NCBI GenBank assembly: GCA_020850355.1
Contig: JADZEX010000081.1
Span: 1 to 64,000, forward strand
Length of the DNA stretch: 64,000 nucleotides
Reading direction: 5' to 3'
Source: Fimbriimonadaceae bacterium
GTDB lineage: Bacteria > Armatimonadota > UBA10988
Under the pieces are notes generated by a model that saw nothing but the letters and a program-made list of their open reading frames with translations, was not told the origin of the DNA and ran no database searches. Positions 44,501 through 52,329 of the stretch are shown in pieces (positions within the stretch are counted from its first letter, which is position 1; each line of letters begins with the position of its first letter). The translations under genes and the position numbers were made by a program.

Positions 44501-46584
44501 GGGCTGCTGCGGGCAAGCGGGTGATCGTGCTGGAGCAGGACCATCCGCTGCGCTACCAGGGGCTGCCGGCCGAGATGGAGGCAACCGCTTCCGACGGCCG
44601 GCTGGCTTTCCCCGAGGATCTGGGCCACCCGCTGTTGCGCGGCCTGCAACCGCCCGACTTCTTCACCTGGGCGCCCGACGAGCGGGTCTACCGCAACGCT
44701 TACGCCAAGCCCACCCGCGGGGCCAAGTCGCTGGTGCAGGCCGGGCCGCGGCTGCAGCACAGCCTGCTGGCCGAGGTGCCCTGCGGGCAGGGCCTGCTGC
44801 TGGTCTGTCAGATGCTGGTCGCCGAGAAGCTGGCCGCCAGCCCGGTCGCGGCGCAACTGCTACTGAACCTGCTGACCACCGCGTCCGAGTACAAGCTGGA
44901 GTACCGTCAGGTGGTCGCGGCCGTCGCCGACGCCCCGCCGCTGGCGGCCGCACTGGGGGCGATCGGCCTGAAGTACCAGCCGACCGCTGACCCGCTCACC
45001 GCGCTCAACGACCCGGCCGTTGGCCTGGTGCTGCTGGCGGCGACGCCCGCCCGGCTGCAGGCGCTGGCCGCGGCGCAACCGCAGGTCGAGGCGTTCTGGG
45101 CCCGCGGGGGCTACCTGGTGGTCTGCGGCCTGACCCCCGAGGGGTTGGGGGCGTACAACAAGCTGGTCGGCTACGAGCACCTGATCCGTCCGTTCCGGAT
45201 GGAGCGGGTGCAGTTCAGCACGCCGCGCCACCCGCTGACCGCCGGCATCACCACCGGCGACATCGTGCAGCTCTCCGGCGAGCGGATCTTCGGCTGGACC
45301 AGCGACGAGTTCGTCTCCAAAGAGGTCTTCAGCCACTGCGTCGACTACGACGATGTGGCGCCGTTTGCGGAGTTCCCCAGCGACTACCACCTGAACACCG
45401 TCAACGGCTTTGTCTCGGCCGATGCCTGGAAGTACATCTTCAGCTTCGAGAAGCCGAGCGAGAAGACGCCGGCCTTCACGATGAAGTGGCCGACCGAGCA
45501 GACGTTGGTGCAGCTCGACTGGATCGGCAACGGCTTCTACCACCTGGTCAGCCAACTGCAGCTCAGCATGGACCTGCAGCCACCGCGGACCATCGAGACG
45601 GTGCCCAACAACGAGCCGCAGTCCTTCGAGCTGACCCCGCCGCTGGTCGGCAAGGCGCTGGAACTGAAAGTCAGCAAGTGGCAAGTCACCCCCGGCAAGG
45701 GCGAGGTGGTGGGGATCGACAACCTCTGGCTGAAGGCCAAACGCCCGGCCGGGTTCTACGAACGGGTCAAGCCGCTGCTCAATGTCGGCGGCCTGCTGGA
45801 CTACCCGCGCGGCCGGGGCGGACTGCTGCTGTGCAACCTGAAGTTCGCGGAGACCGAGGCGGTACCCGTCAACAAGCTCAAGAAGCAGCGCATCCTGGCA
45901 GCGCTGCTGCGCAACCTGCAGGCCCCCTTCGCCGGCGGCGGGGCGGTGATCGCGGGGGCCGGCCTGACGTACGAGCCGGTCGACTTGTCTAAGTCGTGCA
46001 ACCAGTTCCGCAACGAGAAGGGCTGGTTCGGCGACCCGCAGACGAGCTTCGCCGACCTGCCGACGGGCCGCCAGACCTTCGCCGGGGTGCAGTACGAAGT
46101 CTACGAGTTTCCGACCTCGCCGGTGCCGAATGCGGTCATGCTGGGCGGCCCGCGGGTGCCGGGGAACCTGCCGGCCGAAGTGAAGGACATCCCCGTCGGC
46201 AAGCGCGCCGACGCGCTCTTCTTCCTGCATGCGGCGCGGCTCGACGCCCGGCGCAATGATCGGGAGAAGCGGGACGGCAAGCAGTACGAACTGGCCCACT
46301 ACACGGTGACCTACGCCGACGGCCAGACGGCGACCGTGCCGGTGCTGGCCGAGACTGACGTCGAGGAGTACCGCCAGGCCGAACCGGCGGCGGTGCCGGG
46401 GGCGCAACTGGCCTGGACCAAGCCCTACGCCAACCGCAACCAGAGTGCGGTGGCCTACAGCTTCCAGTGGACCAATCCGCGCCCGGAAGTCGAGATCCGC
46501 AGCCTCACCCTGACCGCGGCCGAACCGCGCCGGGGGGTGCTGGCGCTGCTGGCGTTGACCACGGCGCGGCAGCTCGCGCCGTAG
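41548..46584 (+). CDS. Very large secreted GH2-like glycosidase
   Basis: This 1678-residue protein has a signal peptide (RRFVWLATVGLLLSAAGAQ). A beta-sandwich sugar-binding region precedes a GH2 barrel. WSIENEW (~640) holds the acid/base Glu, and the nucleophile is likely the Glu in RFLGEDYF (~740). The long C-terminal ~850 residues are mostly beta domains, with one glutamine-amidotransferase- or Trimer-like stretch (LLLGRNSLTAREA; GKRVIVLEQDHPLRY) resembling class I GAT-like folds. GH2 enzymes remove beta-galactose, mannose or glucuronate residues; the specificity is unknown. The ATG at 41548 has GGAGAG upstream. Confidence 0.82.
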   Translation: MATRRFVWLATVGLLLSAAGAQTPSGLLWIEAENTAQRNFNPQVSGWGNTQFLSGGSWATVSIPADRLNVDLPPNGVLLEYRLPVTKPGRYGIWNRIGMEFVRSVFEWQIDNGPFTTVSPEALTTDLMELATWNEVAWLKLGDVTLSAGDHKLTIRLPQTKDKDGKPARVLYSSDLICLYPGPREFQPHGKHKPGAPWRSEADDAAAKQVFKVPVPTVPGARATVKLAGDWEVCRFDEQLPGDDIAVPIKDLPAAPYWSAIPVPSDKNVSRPDLVFCHRLWYRTRFEVPPALVGRSFQVVFPQNNLNTTVRLNGTLCGFNKNPFAKFSIDLSAAVRPGVNELWVGLRDAWYGYTNKPGDPLALRRKFNLPVSFGSAGFQPLAYPIWNHFQSGILVAPELICGGSTYVSDVFCQPSVADHALGLEVTLKNPTQRPAQGELRCEAVRVQTGEVERRLAPQPVNLSGGQEQVLKLRESWPEATLWWPDDPQMYRLRTTVVVGGKPVDSLETPFGFREWGARGKDFTLNGLVWHGWADCHTAATKEAWLEHYRRSNQKMMRFWGTSWQGLPPAEALDWFDQQGVPVRRSGILDGEAIGYFAVEQDPDLRKLWGSEVKMDLMRNWQDQLCAQVRGERNHPSVMLWSIENEWLYINCINLYGRLMDDFEKVVTDVSNAVRAVDPTRATMVDGGGATKAQSLPVHGDHYVFSPSNTGYPALAYEPNVTGGGRGRWQWDQQRPRFLGEDYFANGINPADYAIFGGEEAFGGKAQARPAAGIIFRMLTEGYRWAEYGAWQFWMGQHEALEQYGSNAWRAVFCRQWDWTFASGATVPRTLRIFNDTRFSDPLTLTWTLSVGGAKVAGESSEHAVPPGGSVTLEPTLKLPNVTDRTAGELVLTLAAKRAQVFRDVKPLAVLPPPTAPVAGKLIAAAPAGLEVYDPAGEVRAWLTARALPHRVVESLEAVTPTAPLLLLGRNSLTAREATSSRLAAWAAAGKRVIVLEQDHPLRYQGLPAEMEATASDGRLAFPEDLGHPLLRGLQPPDFFTWAPDERVYRNAYAKPTRGAKSLVQAGPRLQHSLLAEVPCGQGLLLVCQMLVAEKLAASPVAAQLLLNLLTTASEYKLEYRQVVAAVADAPPLAAALGAIGLKYQPTADPLTALNDPAVGLVLLAATPARLQALAAAQPQVEAFWARGGYLVVCGLTPEGLGAYNKLVGYEHLIRPFRMERVQFSTPRHPLTAGITTGDIVQLSGERIFGWTSDEFVSKEVFSHCVDYDDVAPFAEFPSDYHLNTVNGFVSADAWKYIFSFEKPSEKTPAFTMKWPTEQTLVQLDWIGNGFYHLVSQLQLSMDLQPPRTIETVPNNEPQSFELTPPLVGKALELKVSKWQVTPGKGEVVGIDNLWLKAKRPAGFYERVKPLLNVGGLLDYPRGRGGLLLCNLKFAETEAVPVNKLKKQRILAALLRNLQAPFAGGGAVIAGAGLTYEPVDLSKSCNQFRNEKGWFGDPQTSFADLPTGRQTFAGVQYEVYEFPTSPVPNAVMLGGPRVPGNLPAEVKDIPVGKRADALFFLHAARLDARRNDREKRDGKQYELAHYTVTYADGQTATVPVLAETDVEEYRQAEPAAVPGAQLAWTKPYANRNQSAVAYSFQWTNPRPEVEIRSLTLTAAEPRRGVLALLALTTARQLAP

Positions 46585-46682
46585 CGCACGCTGCTCCGGC
46601 AGCCGCGCCGACCGGCGCCGCGGAGCCCCCAGGCGGGCTGGCCAGTCGGTTGAAGCGGCCCCGTGCGGGAAGGACGGCGGTG

Positions 46683-47837
46683 ATGCAACGACGGCTCTTG
46701 GCGCGGACTGGCTGGGAGGTGGCGCCGCTCGGCTTCGGCTGTATGCGATTCCACGACGAAGAGACTGCCATCGCGGCCGTCCACGCGGCGCTCGACGCGG
46801 GAGTCAACTACTTCGACGTAGCGCCGCTCTATGGCGGCGGATCGGCCGAGGTGCGACTCGGCAAGGCCCTGGTGGGGCGGCGCGCCGAGGCCATCGTGAC
46901 GGCCAAGTCATCGCCCGGCAACGGCGGTGACGGGCTCTGTGAGGCGAACCCGGTGACGGGTTTCGGGATCCGCACCGCCGACCAGGCGCGCGCGCAGATC
47001 GAGCGCTCGATGCGCCTGCTGGGTGTCGATCACCTCGACATGTACCAGCTCTGGGCCTGTCACAGCCCGCTGATCTTCGAGGAGGCGCTGCGGCCCGGCG
47101 GGTTCCTGGCGGGGGTCCTGAAGGCCCACGCCGAGGGCCTCTGCGACCAGATCGGCCTGACCACGCACGGCAGCGCGGCGGACATCATCCGGTTCCTGCG
47201 CGAGTCGCCCTACGAGTTCGACCTGGTGACGCTGCCGTTCCACCCCCAGAACACCTCCCGCGCCCCGGCCGTGGCCTACTGCCTCGAGCGTGGCATCGGC
47301 GTGGTTGCGATGAACCCGCTGGCGGGCGGTCGTTTCGCGCAGCCCAGCAGCCTGCTGCAACGGCTGGCCGGCGAGGCGGGCTGCGCCACGTTCGTCGAGG
47401 CGGCGCTGCGCGCAGTGGCCTTCTGGCCGGGCATCACCTGCGCCCTCAACGGCATCACTTTCGCCGACCATGTCGCGCAGGGCGTTGCCGCGATGGGCGA
47501 GGGGCCGCTGCCGGCGACGGCCGTGACGCGCCTGACGGCGGCGCTCGACGAGGTCTACCAGAACGTCCGGCACTTCTGCACCGGCTGCGGCTACTGCGGC
47601 GAGTGTCCGGTCGGCCTGCAGATCCCGGAGATCCTGGCGAGCTACTCCCACCTGCTGGTCCCGAGCCTGTGCGACGAGGCCGCCAGCGAGTTGCGCGCGC
47701 TGCTGGCCGCCGGCGTCGGCGGGCTCGATCCCAGCGTCTGCGAGGCCTGCCAGCGGTGTGAGGAGCAGTGCCCCAACAAGCTACCCATCGCCAGCCTGAT
47801 GCGCGAGGCCGTGGCGCTCTGGCCGGCGGCCGACTAG
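46683..47837 (+). CDS. Aldo/keto reductase with C-terminal ferredoxin-type Fe-S domain
   Basis: This 384-residue protein has a barrel with FDVAPLYGGG (Asp, Tyr), TAKSS (Lys) and LWACHSP (His) as the catalytic tetrad. The C-terminal ~100 residues carry two cysteine blocks, CTGCGYCGECP and CEACQRCEEQCP, each able to hold a 4Fe-4S cluster. This COG1453-type layout allows ferredoxin-linked reduction. It lies 98 bases after the GH2 gene, so it may reduce a sugar released by the upstream enzymes. Its end overlaps the convergent beta-propeller gene by 4 bases. Confidence 0.88.
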   Translation: MQRRLLARTGWEVAPLGFGCMRFHDEETAIAAVHAALDAGVNYFDVAPLYGGGSAEVRLGKALVGRRAEAIVTAKSSPGNGGDGLCEANPVTGFGIRTADQARAQIERSMRLLGVDHLDMYQLWACHSPLIFEEALRPGGFLAGVLKAHAEGLCDQIGLTTHGSAADIIRFLRESPYEFDLVTLPFHPQNTSRAPAVAYCLERGIGVVAMNPLAGGRFAQPSSLLQRLAGEAGCATFVEAALRAVAFWPGITCALNGITFADHVAQGVAAMGEGPLPATAVTRLTAALDEVYQNVRHFCTGCGYCGECPVGLQIPEILASYSHLLVPSLCDEAASELRALLAAGVGGLDPSVCEACQRCEEQCPNKLPIASLMREAVALWPAAD

Positions 47838-49147
47838 GGGGCCTCCTCGTCCGGCGGCAGCACGCGGCCATTACGGCTTGGGCCGCCACCCGGGACCGGC
47901 CAGGGCAGCGGGCCGCTGGCGCCGGGCAGGTCCAAGGCCAACAAGGTGCCGCTGCCGGTCGTGACGTAGGCGCGCTGCGCCAAGAGGCTGACCACACCGC
48001 GCAGTGGCTCGGCCTGACCGTCGGCGGTCCGGGCCGTGAACTGCCAGGGCGGCTGGTCAGTGGAGAAGGCCACGGCGTGCAGTTGGCCGTCGCCGGCAAC
48101 CACGAAGGCCCGCCCGTAGCCAATGGTCGGACTGCCCACCGGCGGTGGTGCACTGGCCTGCCAGACCGGGCTGCCAGCGGCGGTGTCGGCGGCCAGGAGC
48201 CGTTCGCCGGCGGCTGCCACAACCCAAGGCCCCGCCAGAGCCAGGTGCGGTGCAAAGGGCGCGGTGACCGTGGCGGTCTGCCAGACCGCGCTGCCGTCGG
48301 CGGCATCCCAGGCGCGCAAGGTGCCATCGGCCAGGCCGCCGAGGACCAGCCCAGCAGTCGCCAGCAGTCCGGTCTGCGGCGCGGCTGGTAGGGCGATCCG
48401 CCAGAGTCGGTCGCCACTGCGGGCGTCGACCGCCTGGAGGGTGGTGGCGCCGGCCAGGTAGACGCTGCTGCCGTCGCTGGCCAGCGGGGCGGTCACCTCG
48501 CCGACCTCGACCGACCAGCGCGGCTCGATCAGGTCGGACACCGCGGCCAGCCGGCCTGCCGCGGCGAAGAGGTAGTTGCGGCCGACCACCAGCGGTCCAA
48601 CGGCCGCCGGGCCGGTGCTGTCGACGGTCCAGGGGTCGGTCTCGCGATCGCCCAGTCCGAGCGGCCAGAGGTGCAGCACACCGGCCGGGTTGGCGGCCAG
48701 GGCCACCTTGCGCAATAGCGCTGGCAGGCCGACCAGCCCGCCCGGCGCGGTGACCCGCCGCTCGGCCCAGCCGCGCGGCGAGAGCACCGCCAGATCGCCC
48801 AGCAACGGCGCGGCCTCGCCGCTCCGCGGGCCGCCGACCAGCACCGCCTGCGAGGCCTCGCCGGTCGCCAGCACGGTCGCCCCGGGCGCCACGCCGCCCA
48901 GCCGCCAGGCAACCTGCGGCGGAGGGCAGGTGCCCACCAGGTCACTCGGCAACGCCGCCGCGGGGGCCGCCCGGGCGACTACCAGGCACCCTGCAAGATG
49001 AAGGGCGCCCAGTAGAATGGATGCTCGCGCGTGGTGCGGAGCTCCAGTGCTGCGGTGCGCAGGGCGGTGGCCTTGTCGACGCCCTGGCGTAGTTGCTCGT
49101 AGAAGCGGCTCATCAGTTGCTCGGTAGCGTCGTCGCTGACCTTCCAT
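47834..49147 (-). CDS. Exported PQQ-like beta-propeller protein, start uncertain
   Basis: The readable product has repeated blades of the pyrrolo-quinoline-quinone type (LQAVDARSGDRLWRI; LRAWDAADGSAVWQT; LLAADTAAGSPVWQA), spaced about 40 residues apart and typical of a 7-8-blade propeller. A signal-like stretch ILLGALHLAGCLVVARA contains a lipobox-like LAGC. The only standard start retaining it is ATG 49147, which overlaps the CHAT gene by 169 bases and gives a long Arg-rich lead. ATT at 49018 or TTG at 48952 are alternatives. It is probably an extracytoplasmic scaffold or binding protein; no quinone site is claimed. Confidence 0.65.
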   Translation of the reverse strand: MEGQRRRYRATDEPLLRATTPGRRQGHRPAHRSTGAPHHARASILLGALHLAGCLVVARAAPAAALPSDLVGTCPPPQVAWRLGGVAPGATVLATGEASQAVLVGGPRSGEAAPLLGDLAVLSPRGWAERRVTAPGGLVGLPALLRKVALAANPAGVLHLWPLGLGDRETDPWTVDSTGPAAVGPLVVGRNYLFAAAGRLAAVSDLIEPRWSVEVGEVTAPLASDGSSVYLAGATTLQAVDARSGDRLWRIALPAAPQTGLLATAGLVLGGLADGTLRAWDAADGSAVWQTATVTAPFAPHLALAGPWVVAAAGERLLAADTAAGSPVWQASAPPPVGSPTIGYGRAFVVAGDGQLHAVAFSTDQPPWQFTARTADGQAEPLRGVVSLLAQRAYVTTGSGTLLALDLPGASGPLPWPVPGGGPSRNGRVLPPDEEAP

Positions 49148-52100
49148 TGGCTCACCACTATCGACCGCGCGCCGGCCGCGGTGAGGGCCCAGGAGAGTCC
49201 CAGCAGGCCCTCTCCCGGTTGTACCTTGCCGCGGCCGGTTTCACAGGCACTCAGAGTCACCAGATCGGCCTGGAGCTGCAGCCCCAGCAGTTCGCGCGCT
49301 TCGAGCTGCCCATCCTCGGCGCTTCCTTCGGGCGGCTCGGCCAGGACCACCGAGCTGTACAACGGATTGGCGCTGTCGAGCAGGCCGTGCGTCGCGAAAT
49401 GGACGTAACGGTAACGCCCAATCTCGGCCTTCGCGCGCTCCTCGGTCGCCTCCTGGAGCTGGTAGGTCTTGGCCTGATCGCCGTAGCGCGCTGCTAGCGC
49501 GGCCGCCTCGCGGGCGGTGCCCGGCAGCTCGGCCAGGGCCGTGCCGCGCTGCAGGTCGATCGACCGGACCAGGCTCCCGAAGTGCGGGTTGGCGAAAGTC
49601 ACCAGGCCGCCGACCCCGCTGGCTGCCCGGCGGCGAGTCTGGGCCAGCAGGCTGGCACTGGCGGCATAGCTGATGCGGTAGCGCTCCCAGAGCACCTGCT
49701 GACCGACCGGCAGGGCGTGAAAGGGCAGCTCGTAGAGCGCCTGGTCGGGCACAATCACCAGCGCGGTGATGCCCGGGTCGAGCCCTTCCAGCAGCGGCTG
49801 CAGCAGCTTGCTGGTGACCTCGCTGCCCTTCGCCTGCCACTTCTTGCGGGGGCTGGCGCAGGAGCTGCGGAAGGCGTCGGTGAGCTCCCAGGCGGCCGCC
49901 GCGGTGGTCTCCAGGTTGACAGCCTTGACCTGCACCCCGGCGCGGTTCGTAACCTGAAATCCGACGGTCCCGCGCTCGCCCAGCTTGTACGCCAGCAGCG
50001 CGGTGTCGGCCGGCAGCACCGGCGCCAGGTCGGCCGCCGTCGCCGGGTTGGCGCTGCGCTGCTGCCCCAGCTCGGGGTGCGTCACGTACAGCTCGGAACG
50101 GTACTGTTTGAGCGCGTCGCGGGCCGCGATCACGGCCTGCCGGGTGGTCTGCAGCTCCGCCTCGGGCGGCGTCTCCAGCGCCAGCAGGCGGCCGACGCGC
50201 ACGTTGAGCTGCGCCAGGTTGCGCTCCAGATCGGCTTCGCGGGCGCGCTGCTCCGGCGTCAGGCCGGCGTTCAGGTTGACCCCCGCGTCGACCACCATGT
50301 CGAGTAGCGTGCGGGCGTGGGCTTCTTCGGCTACGGCAAACGCCTCGGCCGCCCGGTTGAGCTTCAGCAAGACTCGAATCAGGGCCTCGTAGTAGTTCAG
50401 GTAGTCGCTCTGCAGGGCCTGCTGCTCGGCCTGGCCGCCGGCCCGCTGCCGCAGTTGCTCGACGATCTCGAGGCTCATGCGGTAGTTCTCGACCGAAGCC
50501 TCGAGCCGCGGCGGGGTGACCATCTCACACAGCTCGCCGAGCCGGTAGAGCGCTTCCGCCATGAGGCTGCGGGTGCCCGTCCGCTCGGCCAGGCTGAGGG
50601 CTTTGAGGTAGCCCTTGTAGGCCAGGTTGGCGTCGCCGGCGCGGGCGCAGAGCAGGCCCAGCTCCAGCGCCGGCAGCGCCGCGCCTTGCGGGTCGCCGGC
50701 CTGCTCGGCCTGGCCCATCGCGTCCAGCAGCAGCTCGATGGTCGGCTCCAGGTCGGCCCCCCGCTGGGCCATCAACTGGCCGATCTGGTACTTCGCGGCG
50801 GCCTGGCCGAGGGCGTCGTTGGTCCGTTCGAAGATCGCCAGGGCGGCCCGCAGCAGGCGCTCGGCCTCGTCCAGCTCGCCGGCCGAGCGGGCCAGCGCGG
50901 CCAGGGCGCGTTGGCAGTTGGCGATGCCGGGCTGGTCGCCCAGCCGCTCGAAGGTCGTCAACGCCTGCGCGGCCTTCGCCTGGGCGTCGGGGCGGTAGCC
51001 GATGATGCGGTAGCAGTGGCTGAGCTTCAGGTTGACGTTGGCCTGGCCCAGGTAGTTGCCGCTGCGGTCGTACTCGCGGTAGGCGTCCTCCAGCGCGGCA
51101 ACGGCACGGGCGCGGTCGCCGAGGTAGATCCAGTTGGTGCCCCGCACGAACTGGCAGTCGGCCAGGCCGCCGGGGCTGTCCGCGGCACGGTAGATCGCCT
51201 CGGCCAACTGCAGCTCAGCCTCCACGGAGTCGTGCTGCCCGGAGTTCTGCCTCGCGGTGGCACGCACGTAATGGACCCGCGCCAGGTCGATCCGGGCCGC
51301 CGGCCCGACCTCCTGCAACGGCGGCACCGCGGCCTGCAGGTGCTGCTCCGCGGCGGCGAACTCGGCGCGGTCCATCGCCAGTTCGGCGAACCCGAGGTGC
51401 GAGCGGCCAACCTGCCAGGAGTTGCCGATCCGCGTCGCCAGCGCCAGGCAGCGCTCGTACGTCTCCCGGCACTCGGCCTGCTTGCTCTGGTAGAAGCAGA
51501 CCAGTCCCAGCCGGTCCAGGGCGAGGCTCAGCGGCAGCTCCAAGCGGGCCGCCTCGTAGCCGGTCACCGCGCGGCGGTACCAGGTCTCGGCGGCCGGCCA
51601 GCGTTGCCAGTCTTCCTCGAGCTCACCGCGGCAATGGCTGGCCCAGGCGGTCAGGGCGCCGCGGTCGGCGGCGGCGGCCAGCAGGGCCGGGCGGCTGCGG
51701 GCGTCGGCCGGCAGCGAGCGCGGCAGCCAGTCGCCGGCCGGCTCGCCCAGCCGCTGGGCGCAGACCGCCCGCCAGGCCAGGCAGACCCGCTGCGAGCTGC
51801 TGGCGTCGTCCCAGAGGCTGGCGCCCTGGCCAAACGCCGCGGCCGCGGTCGGCCACTCCTCGCGCGCGACCGCCACATAGCCGCGATAGAGGGCCGCCGT
51901 GGCCAGCGCTTCGCGCGAGTCCAGGGCCGCCGCGATGTCGGTGAGGATCGCCGTCACCTTGACGCCCCGCGGTTCGCCGGCGAGACCCTCGGCGGCGCGT
52001 CCCAGACCGCGCACCGTGGCGGTCGAGAGACGTTCGCGATGCTCCTGAATCTTGGCCCGCCAGGCGGCTGCGTCGGGGGCCTGCAGAATCTCGTCCAACC

Positions 52101-52233
52101 AGTTGTAGTCTTGCGCGCTGGTTGGTGGCAGACTAACAGCCAGGCAGGCCGCCAACAGCGCGACGCGCTGCCAGCGGTGGCTTGTCACAGAAGCGCAACA
52201 GGCGCGGCGGGCTGGCCTACGTTGTGGAATCAT
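48979..52233 (-). CDS. Exported TPR-CHAT protein (caspase-like peptidase domain)
   Basis: This 1084-residue protein starts at ATG 52233, giving an export signal (QRVALLAACLAVSLPPTSAQ). Residues ~80-620 are many tetratricopeptide repeats (DWQRWPAAETWYRRAV; EAELQLAEAIYRA). The last ~350 residues are a CHAT domain with FATHG (catalytic His, ~949) and LSACETG (catalytic Cys, ~997), the caspase-like dyad. CHAT enzymes cleave partner proteins when triggered. Export to the periplasm or outside is deduced from the signal. It is divergent from a TPR/M48-like gene across ~96 bases. Confidence 0.88.
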   Translation of the reverse strand: MIPQRRPARRACCASVTSHRWQRVALLAACLAVSLPPTSAQDYNWLDEILQAPDAAAWRAKIQEHRERLSTATVRGLGRAAEGLAGEPRGVKVTAILTDIAAALDSREALATAALYRGYVAVAREEWPTAAAAFGQGASLWDDASSSQRVCLAWRAVCAQRLGEPAGDWLPRSLPADARSRPALLAAAADRGALTAWASHCRGELEEDWQRWPAAETWYRRAVTGYEAARLELPLSLALDRLGLVCFYQSKQAECRETYERCLALATRIGNSWQVGRSHLGFAELAMDRAEFAAAEQHLQAAVPPLQEVGPAARIDLARVHYVRATARQNSGQHDSVEAELQLAEAIYRAADSPGGLADCQFVRGTNWIYLGDRARAVAALEDAYREYDRSGNYLGQANVNLKLSHCYRIIGYRPDAQAKAAQALTTFERLGDQPGIANCQRALAALARSAGELDEAERLLRAALAIFERTNDALGQAAAKYQIGQLMAQRGADLEPTIELLLDAMGQAEQAGDPQGAALPALELGLLCARAGDANLAYKGYLKALSLAERTGTRSLMAEALYRLGELCEMVTPPRLEASVENYRMSLEIVEQLRQRAGGQAEQQALQSDYLNYYEALIRVLLKLNRAAEAFAVAEEAHARTLLDMVVDAGVNLNAGLTPEQRAREADLERNLAQLNVRVGRLLALETPPEAELQTTRQAVIAARDALKQYRSELYVTHPELGQQRSANPATAADLAPVLPADTALLAYKLGERGTVGFQVTNRAGVQVKAVNLETTAAAAWELTDAFRSSCASPRKKWQAKGSEVTSKLLQPLLEGLDPGITALVIVPDQALYELPFHALPVGQQVLWERYRISYAASASLLAQTRRRAASGVGGLVTFANPHFGSLVRSIDLQRGTALAELPGTAREAAALAARYGDQAKTYQLQEATEERAKAEIGRYRYVHFATHGLLDSANPLYSSVVLAEPPEGSAEDGQLEARELLGLQLQADLVTLSACETGRGKVQPGEGLLGLSWALTAAGARSIVVSQWKVSDDATEQLMSRFYEQLRQGVDKATALRTAALELRTTREHPFYWAPFILQGAW

Positions 52234-52329
52234 CGGGCGCCTCTGACTGCATTCTGACGGCGTCCAGCCGGCGGCGGTTGCGCCCCGGTCACACGAAAGC
52301 AACGGGCTCGGGTTGCCCAGGAGACGGCG

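Noticed and set aside
41479-44856. Minus-strand open frame opposite the GH2-like gene
   Set aside because: Antisense shadow of a gene with clear GH2 motifs; composition is not protein-like.
46585-46682. Hidden small gene or RNA between the GH2 and Fe-S reductase genes
   Set aside because: Only about 98 bases without hairpin, SD-led frame or recognisable RNA motif.
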